A DNA stretch of 64,000 nt from Crossiella equi (GTDB lineage: Bacteria; Actinomycetota; Actinomycetes; Mycobacteriales; Pseudonocardiaceae), in NCBI RefSeq assembly GCF_017876755.1, contig NZ_JAGIOO010000001.1, positions 4,759,786 to 4,823,785 on the forward strand, in the 5' to 3' direction. Every line of letters begins with the position of its first letter. The stretch's first letter is position 1. The position numbers were made by a program, and so were the translations under genes. The notes under the pieces were generated by a model. The model saw only the letters and a program-made list of their open reading frames with translations, made no database searches and was not told the origin of the DNA. Shown here piece after piece: positions 26,294 through 34,576 of this stretch.

Positions 26294-27073
26294 TCAGCAA
26301 GTGGGAGTGGAGTGCTTCCAGTAGCCGCAGAAGTAGATGGACTCCTTCGGCACACCCCGGTCGCGCACCAGGTGCCGCCGGACCGCGGTGACCATGCCGG
26401 ACTCGCCAGCCACCCAGGCGTAGCACTCGCCGTCGGGCAACTCGGCCGCACGCAGCGTGCGGGCGATGATGTCGCTGGTCCCGGCGCGCTGGCCCGCGCG
26501 GTGCAGCCAGTGCAGCTCCACGTCGGCAGCGGTGTCGAAGGACTGCTCCTCGGCGTCGCCCGCGATCTCGACGAACACCTTGGCATGGACGCCGCGGGGC
26601 ATGGACTCCACGATCGAGCCGATGGCGGGCAGCGAGGTCTCGTCGCCCACGATGAGCTGCCAGTCCGCACCGGGGGTCGGCTGGTACCCGGCGCGCTCGC
26701 TGCGCAGGCCGATCAGCTGGCCGGGCCGGGCGCGGTTGGCCCAGCGGGTGGCCGGGCCCTTGTCCCCGTGCAGCACGAAGTCGATGTCGATTTCCCGACG
26801 CTCGGGGTCGTAACGCCGAACGGTGTAGTTGCGCACGACCGGGCGAACTTCCTCGGGCATCTCCTGCACCTCGCCCCACCAGTCGGTGGTGGCGGGCAGG
26901 ACCGGGGCGGCCTGGTCGGCGACAGGGAAGAAGGTGCGCACCAGATGATCAGGACCGTCGTAGCCGAAGCGATCCAGTTCAGGGGCGGCGAGCGTCACCC
27001 GAGCCAGCGCTGGGCTGGGCCGACGCACCTGGGAGACCTCGGCCAGCACCGCGCTGGGCCGCTCCCGCTCCAT
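26294..27073 (-). CDS. Siderophore-interacting protein (SIP family FAD ferric reductase)
   Basis: Family landmarks: the FAD-binding R-x-Y-T-V-R motif (RNYTVRRYDPE), DFVLHGDKGPATRWA, then LIVGDETSLPAIGSIVE and WVAGESGMVTAVRRHL, ending SIYFCGYWKHS. The family uses NAD(P)H and FAD to reduce iron from ferric siderophores in the cytoplasm. Start: an IdeR-type iron box covers 27087-27105, so an upstream ATG at 27088 would lie inside the operator; ATG at 27073 (MERERPSAVLAEV) is preferred, with AGGTGAG just before it, although the spacing is tight and a leaderless start is possible. It stands alone; siderophore transport genes are not in the window. Expression should be iron-repressed. Confidence 0.92.
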   Translation of the reverse strand: MERERPSAVLAEVSQVRRPSPALARVTLAAPELDRFGYDGPDHLVRTFFPVADQAAPVLPATTDWWGEVQEMPEEVRPVVRNYTVRRYDPERREIDIDFVLHGDKGPATRWANRARPGQLIGLRSERAGYQPTPGADWQLIVGDETSLPAIGSIVESMPRGVHAKVFVEIAGDAEEQSFDTAADVELHWLHRAGQRAGTSDIIARTLRAAELPDGECYAWVAGESGMVTAVRRHLVRDRGVPKESIYFCGYWKHSTPTC

Positions 27074-27086
27074 CTCACCTGCGAGC

Positions 27087-27105
27087 ATAGGTAAGGCTAA
27101 CCTGG
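27087..27105 (-). promoter_or_regulatory. IdeR/DtxR/DmdR-type iron box
   Basis: The 19-nt stretch matches the actinobacterial iron-box consensus (TTAGGTTAGGCTAACCTAA) at 15 positions and keeps the core AGG.AAGGCTAACCT. It lies just upstream of the siderophore-interacting protein gene. On the minus strand a TTGACC (27109-27104) and TATGCT (27089-27084) flank it with 14 nt spacing, a slightly short but promoter-like arrangement. Known mechanism: the Fe(II)-bound repressor blocks transcription in iron-rich conditions. Confidence 0.8.
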
Positions 27106-27190
27106 TCAACCGGACGCCACACTTGGGCGTGACATGGATCACGTAGCGGTAGGACGTCCGCGAGGTCACGAACATGAACGGGGAGTGACT

Positions 27191-27200
27191 GTGACGTCAC
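27191..27200. promoter_or_regulatory. Perfect 10-nt palindrome GTGACGTCAC upstream of aldo/keto reductase gene
   Basis: The palindrome lies 22 nt before the GTG start of the aldo/keto reductase gene and 86 nt from the divergent iron-box promoter. Such short dyads are typical operator shapes, but the binding protein is unknown and chance occurrence is possible at this length. Confidence 0.3.
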
Positions 27201-27222
27201 CCAACACGTAGGGTGCACGCTC

Positions 27223-28185
27223 GTGGACCAACGACGGTTGGGTGATTCGGGGCTGGTGGTCAGCGCGGTCGGCCTCGGCTGCAACAACCTGGGCAGGCCG
27301 GGCACCGCGACGGAGAGCCTGGCGGGATCGCGCTCGGTGGTGGACGCCGCGCTGGACGCCGGCATCACCTTCTTCGACGTCGCCGACGTGTACGGCGCGC
27401 CCCGGGGCCGCAGCGAGGAGCTGCTCGGCCAGGCGCTGTCCGGCCGCCGCGAGCACGCGGTGATCGCCACCAAGTTCGGCATGGACATGCAGGGCACCAA
27501 CGGCCCGGACTTCGGCGCCCGCGGTTCGCGCCGGTACGTGCGCCGCGCGGTGGAGTCCTCGCTGCGGCGCCTGGGCACCGACTGGATCGACGTGTACCAG
27601 CTGCACCGCCCGGACCAGCAGACCCCGCTCGAGGAGACGCTGTCCGTGCTGGACGACCTCGTGCACGAGGGCAAGATCCGCTACACCGGCCACTGCAACC
27701 TGGCGGGCTGGCAGATCGCGGACGCGGCGTGGACGGCGAGCACCGCGAACCTGACCGGCCCGGTGTCGGCGGAGAACCACTACTCGCTGCTGGAGCGCGA
27801 GGCCGAACGCGAGGTCATCCCGGCCTGCCAGCGCTTCGGACTGGGCCTGCTGCCGTACTTCCCGCTGGCCAACGGCCTGCTCACCGGCAAGTACCACCAG
27901 GACGGCACCCCGCCGGAGGGCAGCCGCCTGGCCGGGCGCGGGCGCCTGCTGGCCGAAGCCCCGTGGGACCGCATCGAGCGCCTGCGGCACTTCGCCCAGG
28001 AGCGCGACCTGACCATGGTGGAGCTGGCCATCGGCTGGCTGGCCGCGCAGCCCTCGGTGTCCTCGGTGATCGCCGGGGCGACCAGCGCGGAGCAGATCGC
28101 GCGCAACGCCACGGCCGCCCAGTGGGTGCCCACCGCGGAGGACCTCACTGAGATCGACGCCATCTGTCCACCCGGACGACGTTAA
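27223..28185 (+). CDS. Aldo/keto reductase
   Basis: GTG at 27223 gives DQRRLGDSGLVVSAVGLGCNNLG, the usual AKR opening. The catalytic tetrad is visible: Asp in FFDVADVYG, Tyr in the same motif, Lys in ATKFGMDM, His in YQLHRPD. The C-terminal NADPH-binding elements are VIAGATSAEQIARNA. 320 residues, standard for the YajO/YccK-like group. The role is NADPH-dependent reduction of aldehydes or ketones in the cytoplasm. It lies 20 nt before an SDR gene of the same direction, so the two may form a redox pair, but no pathway can be named. Confidence 0.92.
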   Translation: MDQRRLGDSGLVVSAVGLGCNNLGRPGTATESLAGSRSVVDAALDAGITFFDVADVYGAPRGRSEELLGQALSGRREHAVIATKFGMDMQGTNGPDFGARGSRRYVRRAVESSLRRLGTDWIDVYQLHRPDQQTPLEETLSVLDDLVHEGKIRYTGHCNLAGWQIADAAWTASTANLTGPVSAENHYSLLEREAEREVIPACQRFGLGLLPYFPLANGLLTGKYHQDGTPPEGSRLAGRGRLLAEAPWDRIERLRHFAQERDLTMVELAIGWLAAQPSVSSVIAGATSAEQIARNATAAQWVPTAEDLTEIDAICPPGRR

Positions 28186-28205
28186 CGACGGCTAACCTCT
28201 GCCGC

Positions 28206-28964
28206 ATGCAGATCTCCGACACCGCCGCCCTCGTCACCGGCGGCGCTTCCGGCCTGGGCGGGGCCACCAGCCGTGCGCTGGCCGCCAGGGGCGTTCACGT
28301 CTTCGCGCTGGACCTGCCGCAGGGCATCGAGAAGGCCGAGCGGGTCGACGGCGTGACCTACGTGCCCGCCGACGTCACCGACGCCGAGCAGGTCCAGGCC
28401 GCCGTCGAGCAGGCCGCGGGCTCCGGCGTCCCGCTGCGCACCGTGGTCAACTGCGCGGGCGTGGGCTGGGCGGGCCGGGTCATCAACAAGCAGGGCGAGC
28501 CGCACGACTACGACCTGTTCCGCAAGGTCGTGGAGATCAACCTGATCGGTACGTTCAACGTGCTGCGCCTGGCCTCGGTCGCGATCTCCAAGACCGAGGC
28601 GGTGGACGGCCAGCGCGGCGTCATCATCAACACCGCCTCGGTGGCCGCCTACGACGGCCAGATCGGCCAGATCGCCTACGCCGCGTCCAAGGGCGGTGTG
28701 GTCGGCCTGACCCTGTCCGCCGCGCGTGACCTGGCGACCTTCGGCATCCGCGTGATGACCATCGCGCCGGGCATCATCGACACCCCGATGCTCGCGGGCG
28801 TCACCGAGGAGTTCCGCGCGGGCCTGTCCGCGGGCGTGCCCTTCCCCAAGCGCCTGGGCTCCCCCGCCGAGTACGCCCAGCTCGCGGTCATGATCACCGA
28901 GCACGACTACCTGAACGGCGAGGTCATCCGCATGGACGGCGCGCTGCGCATGGCGCCGCGCTGA
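28206..28964 (+). CDS. SDR dehydrogenase, 3-hydroxyacyl-CoA dehydrogenase type 2-like
   Basis: The sequence has TGGASGLGGATS (cofactor loop), ALDLPQ with Asp after beta-2 (NAD preference), NCAGVG, the catalytic Ser in INTASVAAYDGQIGQ, and YAASKGG (Y-x3-K). The A-Y-D-G-Q-I-G-Q stretch and the C-terminal PFPKRLGSPAEYAQL are typical of the HSD17B10/FadB2x group, which oxidises short-chain 3-hydroxyacyl-CoA or related alcohols. 252 residues. A strong hairpin terminator begins 12 nt after its stop. It may be co-transcribed with the aldo/keto reductase. Confidence 0.92.
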   Translation: MQISDTAALVTGGASGLGGATSRALAARGVHVFALDLPQGIEKAERVDGVTYVPADVTDAEQVQAAVEQAAGSGVPLRTVVNCAGVGWAGRVINKQGEPHDYDLFRKVVEINLIGTFNVLRLASVAISKTEAVDGQRGVIINTASVAAYDGQIGQIAYAASKGGVVGLTLSAARDLATFGIRVMTIAPGIIDTPMLAGVTEEFRAGLSAGVPFPKRLGSPAEYAQLAVMITEHDYLNGEVIRMDGALRMAPR

Positions 28965-28975
28965 CCTGCCTTGGG

Positions 28976-29003
28976 GGCGCGGCGGGCGAGCACCCGCCGC
29001 GCC
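28976..29003. terminator. Bidirectional GC-rich terminator, 11-bp perfect stem
   Basis: Arms GGCGCGGCGGG (28976-28986) and CCCGCCGCGCC (28993-29003) enclose a 6-nt loop between the convergent SDR and nuclease genes. There is no T-run, as is common for actinobacterial hairpins. It lies 12 nt after the SDR stop and 2 nt from the nuclease stop, so it can serve both directions. Confidence 0.75.
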
Positions 29004-29004
29004 G

Positions 29005-30648
29005 TCACAGCTCGCCCGCGTAGGGCAGCTCGTACACCGCCTCGGAGTCCATCCAGCGGCGCAGCGTGTACGTGGCGCGCACGTCGTCCTCGTTGTACTC
29101 CAGCAGCCGCGTGCGCTGGGACAGGTCCGGCGGTGTGAAGCCGTCCATGCCGACCGCGTCCCGGTACCAGCGCATCGAGTTCTCCCCGCCCGCCTCCGGG
29201 TCCCGCCAGTGGAACCCGGCGGCGGGCGCGATCATCTTCAGGCCCTTGCCCTTGGCGCACAGGAACTGGTCGCGCACGATGCCGAAGATGTCCACCCACT
29301 GCGGCGAGCTGATGAAGTCCTGCACGGTCTGGATGGTCGGGATGTCCGGCTTGCCCTTGAACCGCTCCGCCGAGCCGAGCATCCAGCGGTTCTCCGCGAG
29401 CTCGTTGTAGCAGTAGGCGCGGAAGCTCAGGCCCCGCGCGCGGGCGCGCAGCCGGATCTGGGTGAGCCAGGACCAGAACTCCCCGAACGAGCGGGCCTCG
29501 TCCTTGCACGGCAGCGGGTCCCAGGTGACGAACGCGCGGTAGCCCTGCGGCTCGCCGATGTCGACGCCGGAGAGGTAGCAGCCCCACATGTAGGCCCCCG
29601 CGTCGCCGAAGCTCTCCATGTCCACGTCGAGCTCGACGTCGGCCCTCGGCACCAGCACGCGCTCCTCGCGCCGGACCATGGACGCCCCGCGCAGCCAGGC
29701 CTTGGCCAGCAGCACGGCGTGGCCGAACGGCATGCCGACCATGTTCGGCGGCTCGGCTGCCCGGGGGTCCTGCTCGGCGAGCTGGTCCACGGTGGCCACG
29801 CCGATCCCGCGCAGCGAGACGGCGTCCTCACCGCGCACGACCAGGCTGACGTCGCGCCGCTCGATCAGCGCGGCCTCGCAGGTGGGCCACCACGGGCAGC
29901 TGCGGCACTCCAGGATCCGCGAGGGCCGGGCCAGCGGGTCGCGCTGCTTGGCGGCGGCCGCGGCCACCGCGAGCCGGTCGGCGAAGCGCGCGTCATATTC
30001 CACGAGCGCGGTGCGCCCGTTCGGCCAGGTCGGCGCCTCCAGGTCATGCCAGAGCACCACGTCCGCGTCCAGGCCGATGACCCCGCCCATGGCCCGCCCG
30101 GTCTGCGCGAGCCCGGCGGCCTGGAGCAGCCGGTGCGCGTGGGCCAGCCGCAGCTGGTCGCGTGGCTGGGGCCGCACCTTCCGGATCGGGTCGACCCGCG
30201 CGCCGCCCGGGTAGGGCTGGGTGAACGGGGTGGTGCGCGCGCCGGTGCCCGGGTCGGTGATCTTGTGCCGGACCACCAGGACCGGGATGTACCCACCGGC
30301 CCCGTCGCTGACCAGCAGGTCGATGCCCCCGCGCCGCCCGCCCGAGGTGTCCGAGGGCAGCAGCCCGCCCCAGACGAACTTGGCCCCGGCCTTGAGCACG
30401 TTCGTGGTCATGCGTTCCCGGTCGGCCGGGCCCTCGCCCGCGGGCACCTCCACCCAGCCGACCCCCATCTGGTTGGACAGGCGGTCGGCGACCGCGCGCC
30501 GGTGGGCCGCGGCGTCACTGATGCGCTGCTCGGCCGCCGGGTCCGGCGGCGCCTTCGGCGCGTCGACCATGGTCGGGTCATGTTCGAGGTGCACGCGGCG
30601 GCGGCACCGGGTCACCACCCCGGCATCAAGTAGCACCGCTTGCGTCAC
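29005..30648 (-). CDS. TM0106-family RecB-like nuclease with C-terminal DnaQ-like exonuclease domain
   Basis: Residues ~80-130 hold a RecB/Cas4-type nuclease core (GGIDLLVSDGAGGYIPVLVVRHK, where the usual acidic-x-Lys catalytic pair appears as V-x-x-x-K, a slightly changed form). A Cys motif CRSCPWWPTC follows, as in 4Fe-4S RecB nucleases. The C-terminal ~220 residues look like an RNase H/DnaQ fold: LDVDMESFG (first acidic motif) and YNEDDVRATYTL (last acidic motif). Family knowledge: TM0106-like proteins are putative DNA/RNA nucleases of unknown role. It is a stand-alone gene. GTG at 30648 gives the earliest start; the ribosome site is weak and a later start is possible. Confidence 0.87.
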   Translation of the reverse strand: MTQAVLLDAGVVTRCRRRVHLEHDPTMVDAPKAPPDPAAEQRISDAAAHRRAVADRLSNQMGVGWVEVPAGEGPADRERMTTNVLKAGAKFVWGGLLPSDTSGGRRGGIDLLVSDGAGGYIPVLVVRHKITDPGTGARTTPFTQPYPGGARVDPIRKVRPQPRDQLRLAHAHRLLQAAGLAQTGRAMGGVIGLDADVVLWHDLEAPTWPNGRTALVEYDARFADRLAVAAAAAKQRDPLARPSRILECRSCPWWPTCEAALIERRDVSLVVRGEDAVSLRGIGVATVDQLAEQDPRAAEPPNMVGMPFGHAVLLAKAWLRGASMVRREERVLVPRADVELDVDMESFGDAGAYMWGCYLSGVDIGEPQGYRAFVTWDPLPCKDEARSFGEFWSWLTQIRLRARARGLSFRAYCYNELAENRWMLGSAERFKGKPDIPTIQTVQDFISSPQWVDIFGIVRDQFLCAKGKGLKMIAPAAGFHWRDPEAGGENSMRWYRDAVGMDGFTPPDLSQRTRLLEYNEDDVRATYTLRRWMDSEAVYELPYAGEL

Positions 30649-30757
30649 TCATGCAGGGTAAGCGGCCAGTTGTGAATGGGTAGCGCCAACCCGGTTGATC
30701 TCGACACCTTGCGCGCCAAACCGGCCGGAAACCGCCCGAGCGGCCTACGCTGACCGC

Positions 30758-31192
30758 ATGGCGCGCAGGCGAGGAGTGCCCAAGCTGACCCCCGGCCGAG
30801 CGAAGTACCTGATCGGCCTCGGCAAACTGCTGGCCCCGGTCCTGGCGCCGTACGCGCTGAAGGCGGCGGGTGCCGCACGGGACGGCTACGACCGGTTCCG
30901 GGCCCGCAAGCTGGGCGTCCCGGTCGAGCACCTGCACAACTTCTCCGGCCGGGGCGGGGCGCTGCACGCCCGGATCGCGGGCATCGCGAACGCCCTGGCC
31001 GAGCTGCGGGTGCACGCGGACGAGGAGATCACCGAGTTCGTCAAGACCAGCGAGCAGCGCCTGGTGGAGCTGGCCGCCGTGCTGCGCGCGGCCGAGCGCA
31101 TGCCCAGCCAGCGCCGCAGGTCAGCGCACCGCAGCGTGGCGACCGAGCTGGACCGTGTCGAGGCCCAGCTGCTGAACCACCTGGGCGTGTGA
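30758..31192 (+). CDS. Conserved actinobacterial hypothetical protein (DUF6474-like)
   Basis: ATG at 30758 gives MARRRGVPKLTPGRAKYLIGL, basic and then amphipathic; an upstream in-frame start at 30695 lacks a ribosome site. The 144-residue protein has a hydrophobic stretch (LLAPVLAPYALKAAGAARDGY), then a charged helical region with heptad-like spacing. The opening resembles the actinobacterial DUF6474 group, a resemblance judged by eye. No catalytic motif is visible. It is followed by a convergent small membrane-protein gene and has no operon partner. Confidence 0.7.
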   Translation: MARRRGVPKLTPGRAKYLIGLGKLLAPVLAPYALKAAGAARDGYDRFRARKLGVPVEHLHNFSGRGGALHARIAGIANALAELRVHADEEITEFVKTSEQRLVELAAVLRAAERMPSQRRRSAHRSVATELDRVEAQLLNHLGV

Positions 31193-31280
31193 GGGGGCGG
31201 CACCCCTGCCCGCGGTGGGCGCCCGGACAGAGGTGCCACCACTTGCCCGGCCCGGGGCGGCTACCGGCGACCGTGGCGGG

Positions 31281-31634
31281 TCACCGGACCCCGGCCAAGC
31301 CGCTTCCATGAAACGGTGCCAGGCGCACCGGGCGCAACAGCAGGACGAAGGCAACTGCGGCCACCACGGCCCCGGCCAGCGCGGACACCGAGAAAACACC
31401 CAGCATCAGGTTCACCGGGATGAGCAGTCCGGCGAACCACAGCGCCATGGTGCGCAGCTGCCGCGGCCAGGCGGGCAGCAGCAGCGCCAGCACCAGACCG
31501 GCCGCGCCGACCAGCACCGCACCCATGGCGAACGGGAACTCCAGCGCCCCGCCGCTCCAGAGCACCCCGGCGGTCACCCAGGCGACCGCACTGTGTCCCA
31601 GCAGCACATACCTGACTGCTTCGAGTCCCCGCAC
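31281..31634 (-). CDS. Small four-helix membrane protein, unknown
   Basis: GTG at 31634 follows GGGAG and gives RGLEAVRYVLLGHSAVAWVTAG. Four hydrophobic helices fill most of the 117 residues (GVLWSGGALEF, GAVLVGAAGLVLALLLP, LWFAGLLIPVNLMLG, LAGAVVAAVAFVLLL). The layout resembles small integral membrane proteins of the DUF4345/DoxX size class but no motif is decisive. It sits between the DUF6474-like gene and the osmolyte operon, transcribed in the same direction as the latter but downstream of its terminal gene by 88 nt. Confidence 0.6.
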   Translation of the reverse strand: MRGLEAVRYVLLGHSAVAWVTAGVLWSGGALEFPFAMGAVLVGAAGLVLALLLPAWPRQLRTMALWFAGLLIPVNLMLGVFSVSALAGAVVAAVAFVLLLRPVRLAPFHGSGLAGVR

Positions 31635-31722
31635 CCGTGTCTCCCACCCCTCGACGTGCTTCTCATCTTGTCGAGGGGTGACCGCTCCGACCATGGGGCT
31701 AACCCCCGAGATGACCCTGACT

Positions 31723-32700
31723 TCAGGCGGGGTTGACCAGGCCCTCCGCGACCAGCCAGTCCCGGGCGACCTCCGCCGGGTCCTTGCCGTCCACGTCGAC
31801 CTGCGCGTTCAGCTTCAGCACAACGTCGTTGGTGAGCTTCTTCGAGATCGGCTCCAGCACGCGCGTGATCTGCGGGTACCGGTCCGCGGTCTCCTTCCGC
31901 ATGGTCAGCGACGCGTTGTAGCGGGGGAAGAAGGACTTGTCGTCCTCGACCAGCACCAGGTTCTGCGCCAGGATCCGGCCGTCGGTGGTGAACACCTCGC
32001 CGAAGTTGCAGGTGTCGCCGTTGGCCACCGCCTGGTAGATCGGCCCGATGCCCAGCAGCTTGATCCCGCCCGCCGGGGCCTCGAAGCCGTACCGCTGCTG
32101 GAGCCCGGGCATGCCGTCGTTGCGGCTGGCGAACTCGCTCTCCAGGCAGAACGTGGCCTCCTGCGGCCGCTCCTGCACCAGGCGCGCGATGTCGGAGACG
32201 GTCTTGACCCCGAGCCGCTCGGCGTTCGCCTTGCTCATCGCGAACGCGTAGGTGTTGTTCAGCGGGGCCATCGCCGACCAGACCACGCCGTTGCGCTTGA
32301 GGTCCTCCTCCGCCACGGCCTTGAACTGCGCCAGCTCGTCCGGGATGGGCTCCTCGTGCCCGAGGTAGCTGATCCAGGCCGTGCCGGTGTACTCCCACAT
32401 CAGGTCGATCTGCCCGGAGAGCAGCGCGTCCCGGCCGCTGTTCGAGCCCGCGATGTTGGACAGGTCCCGGACGTCCGCCCCGGCCGCGCTCAGCGCGAGC
32501 TCGGCCAGGTAGGCCAGCACGAGCTGCTCGCTGAAGTCCTTCGAGCCGACGGTGATCTCCACCCCGGCCAGCTCGGGCACCGGTTGGATGCCCGCTGGTT
32601 TCACGTGAAGCGGTGCACTCGCCCCCGCCGACAGGCCGCACCCGGCCAGCAGCAGGCACCCCGCCAGGGCCCCGGCGACCATCCGCAGTCGACGCTTCAT
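31723..32700 (-). CDS. Glycine betaine/choline ABC importer, substrate-binding lipoprotein
   Basis: ATG at 32700 gives MKRRLRMVAGALAGCLLLAGCGLS, a lipoprotein signal peptide with the lipobox LAGC. The mature part has EITVGSKDFSEQLVLAYLAE, the standard OpuC/OsmF-type opening, then MWEYTGTAW and AVANGDTCNFGEVFTTDGR. 325 residues. The protein binds quaternary ammonium compounds and delivers them to the membrane permeases. Last gene of a five-gene operon; its start overlaps the upstream permease stop (ATGA, 4 nt). Confidence 0.92.
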   Translation of the reverse strand: MKRRLRMVAGALAGCLLLAGCGLSAGASAPLHVKPAGIQPVPELAGVEITVGSKDFSEQLVLAYLAELALSAAGADVRDLSNIAGSNSGRDALLSGQIDLMWEYTGTAWISYLGHEEPIPDELAQFKAVAEEDLKRNGVVWSAMAPLNNTYAFAMSKANAERLGVKTVSDIARLVQERPQEATFCLESEFASRNDGMPGLQQRYGFEAPAGGIKLLGIGPIYQAVANGDTCNFGEVFTTDGRILAQNLVLVEDDKSFFPRYNASLTMRKETADRYPQITRVLEPISKKLTNDVVLKLNAQVDVDGKDPAEVARDWLVAEGLVNPA

Positions 32701-33428
32701 CGCAGCCCCTTCGGTCCGAGCTTCCGTTCGGCCAGGCCGCCCAGCCAGTCCACGAGCAGCGCCAGCGCCGCCGACAGCACCGCGCCGACCACGAGCACCG
32801 ACGTGCGCCGCAGCTTGTACCCGGTGTCGATGAGCACGCCGAGCCCACCGCCGTTGACGAACATGGCCAGCGTGGCAACCCCGACGCCGAGGACCAGCGC
32901 GGTGCGCATGCCCGCCAGCACGTGCGGGATGGCCAGCGGGAACTCGATGCGGCGCAGGACCGCGAAGGAGGACATGCCGATCCCCCGCCCTGCCTCCACC
33001 AGCGTCGGGTCCACCTGCTGGAGCCCCACGAGCGTGTTCCGCAGCACCGGCAGCAGCGCGTAGACCGCCATCGGCAGCACCGCGATCCAGAACCCGGTCT
33101 GCCCGGTGGCCAGGAAGAACAGCACCAGCACACCGACCGCGGGCGCGGCCTGCCCGATGTTGGCCAGCCCGAGCACCACCGGCGCGACGTACCGGGCCCA
33201 TTTCCGGCTGACCAGCACGCCCAGCGGCACCCCGACCAGCAGCACGATGGCCGCGATGGCCACGGTCAGCTGCAGGTGCTGCCAGGTCAGCTCCAGGATG
33301 TTCGACCAGGTGATGTTCCGGCGCTCGATCGTGTCGAGGTCCCCGGTGAACGCCCAGGTCAGCACCGCCGCGACCAGCACCAGCACCGCGATGGGCTCGG
33401 CGAACAGCCGCAGGCGCTCGGAGTTCAC
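32697..33428 (-). CDS. ABC permease of glycine betaine/choline importer (OpuCB-like)
   Basis: A 243-residue permease with five to six hydrophobic helices and the EAA-type cytoplasmic loop DPTLVEAGRGIGMSSFAVLRRIEFPLAIP. The ending GVATLAMFVNGGGLGVLIDTG is typical of the OpuC/ProW permease family. GTG at 33428 overlaps the upstream stop (GTGA). It carries a longer N-terminus than the partner permease. With 34569-35216 it forms a heterodimeric channel. Confidence 0.92.
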   Translation of the reverse strand: MNSERLRLFAEPIAVLVLVAAVLTWAFTGDLDTIERRNITWSNILELTWQHLQLTVAIAAIVLLVGVPLGVLVSRKWARYVAPVVLGLANIGQAAPAVGVLVLFFLATGQTGFWIAVLPMAVYALLPVLRNTLVGLQQVDPTLVEAGRGIGMSSFAVLRRIEFPLAIPHVLAGMRTALVLGVGVATLAMFVNGGGLGVLIDTGYKLRRTSVLVVGAVLSAALALLVDWLGGLAERKLGPKGLR

Positions 33429-34576
33429 GCCGTCTCCAGCTCTTCGCGCATGGCGCGCACGGCCGCCATCAGCGTGTCCATGGTGACCACCCCGGCGTAC
33501 TCACCCCGCGCGCCGGTGACCGCGGCCAGCCCGTCGTCATCGGTGAGCACGGCCTCCAGGGCGTCGTGCAGCGTGGAGGCCATGGCCACGGTGTCCTCCA
33601 CCGGCCGTCCGGCCCGGGCCAGCGGCGTGCCGCCGCTCAGGTCCGGGGGCGTGACCCAGCGCAGCGGGCGCCGCCGGGCGTCCAGCACCAGGCCGACCGC
33701 GCCGCGCCTGCTGCCCAGCCGCGCGGCCAGTTCGGCCGAGGACTCCGCGATGCCCGCGGTGGGCACCTCGGACAGCTCCACCTCGCGCACGCGCCGCAGC
33801 GTGAGCTGCTTCAACGAGGCACCGGCGCCGACGAACCCGGCCACCGTGTCGTCCGCGGGCGCGGCGAGGATGGCCTCCGGCGTGTCGTACTGGAGGATCC
33901 GCGACTGCTCCCCGAGCACCGCGATGCGGTCGCCGAGCTTGACCGCCTCGTCGAAGTCGTGGGTGACGAACACGATCGTCTTGCCCAGCTCGGCCTGCAG
34001 CCGCAGCAGCTCGTCCTGCAGGTTGCCGCGCGTGATCGGGTCCACCGCGCCGAACGGCTCGTCCATGAGCAGCACCGGCGGGTCGGCCGCGAGCGCCCGG
34101 GCCACCCCGACGCGCTGCTGCTGCCCACCGGAGAGCTGCCGGGGGTAGCGGTGCGCGAACTCGCCCGGGTCCAGCCCGACCAGGTCGAGCATCTCCTCTA
34201 CCCGCGCGGAGATCCGCTTCTTGTCCCACTTCAGCAGCCCCGGCACCAAGCCGACGTTCTGCGCGACGGTGAGGTGGGGGAACAGCCCGGCCTGCTGGAT
34301 CGCGTAGCCGATCCCCCGCCGCAGGTCGTCGCCGTCCAGCCCGAGCGCGTCCTTGCCGCCGATCGTGATCCGCCCGCTGGACGGCTCGATCAGTCGGTTG
34401 ATCATCTTCATCGTGGTGGTCTTGCCGCAGCCGGACGGTCCGACGAACACCACCGTCTCCCCGGCCGGGATCGTCATGGAGAAGGACTCCACCGCGGGCT
34501 TCTTCTGCCCGGAGTAGCGCTTGGTCACCTCGTCCAGCTGGATCTCGACCCCGCTGACCTGCTTCGGCTCAGACAC
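33425..34576 (-). CDS. ABC ATPase of glycine betaine/choline importer with C-terminal CBS region
   Basis: Walker A VGPSGCGKTTTMKM, Q-loop AIQQAGLFPH, signature LSGGQQQRVGVARAL, Walker B VLLMDEPFGAVDP and the switch His THDFDEA are all intact in residues 1-235. The rest (to 383) is a CBS-domain-like region, as in OpuA/OpuC ATPases, where it senses ionic strength. GTG at 34576 overlaps the upstream permease by 8 nt. The typical family length is matched. Confidence 0.94.
   Translation of the reverse strand: MSEPKQVSGVEIQLDEVTKRYSGQKKPAVESFSMTIPAGETVVFVGPSGCGKTTTMKMINRLIEPSSGRITIGGKDALGLDGDDLRRGIGYAIQQAGLFPHLTVAQNVGLVPGLLKWDKKRISARVEEMLDLVGLDPGEFAHRYPRQLSGGQQQRVGVARALAADPPVLLMDEPFGAVDPITRGNLQDELLRLQAELGKTIVFVTHDFDEAVKLGDRIAVLGEQSRILQYDTPEAILAAPADDTVAGFVGAGASLKQLTLRRVREVELSEVPTAGIAESSAELAARLGSRRGAVGLVLDARRRPLRWVTPPDLSGGTPLARAGRPVEDTVAMASTLHDALEAVLTDDDGLAAVTGARGEYAGVVTMDTLMAAVRAMREELETA

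Noticed and set aside
28182-28200. Second iron-box-like sequence before the second SDR gene (GGCTAACCT)
   Set aside because: Only the right half matches the consensus (about 12 of 19); likely chance.
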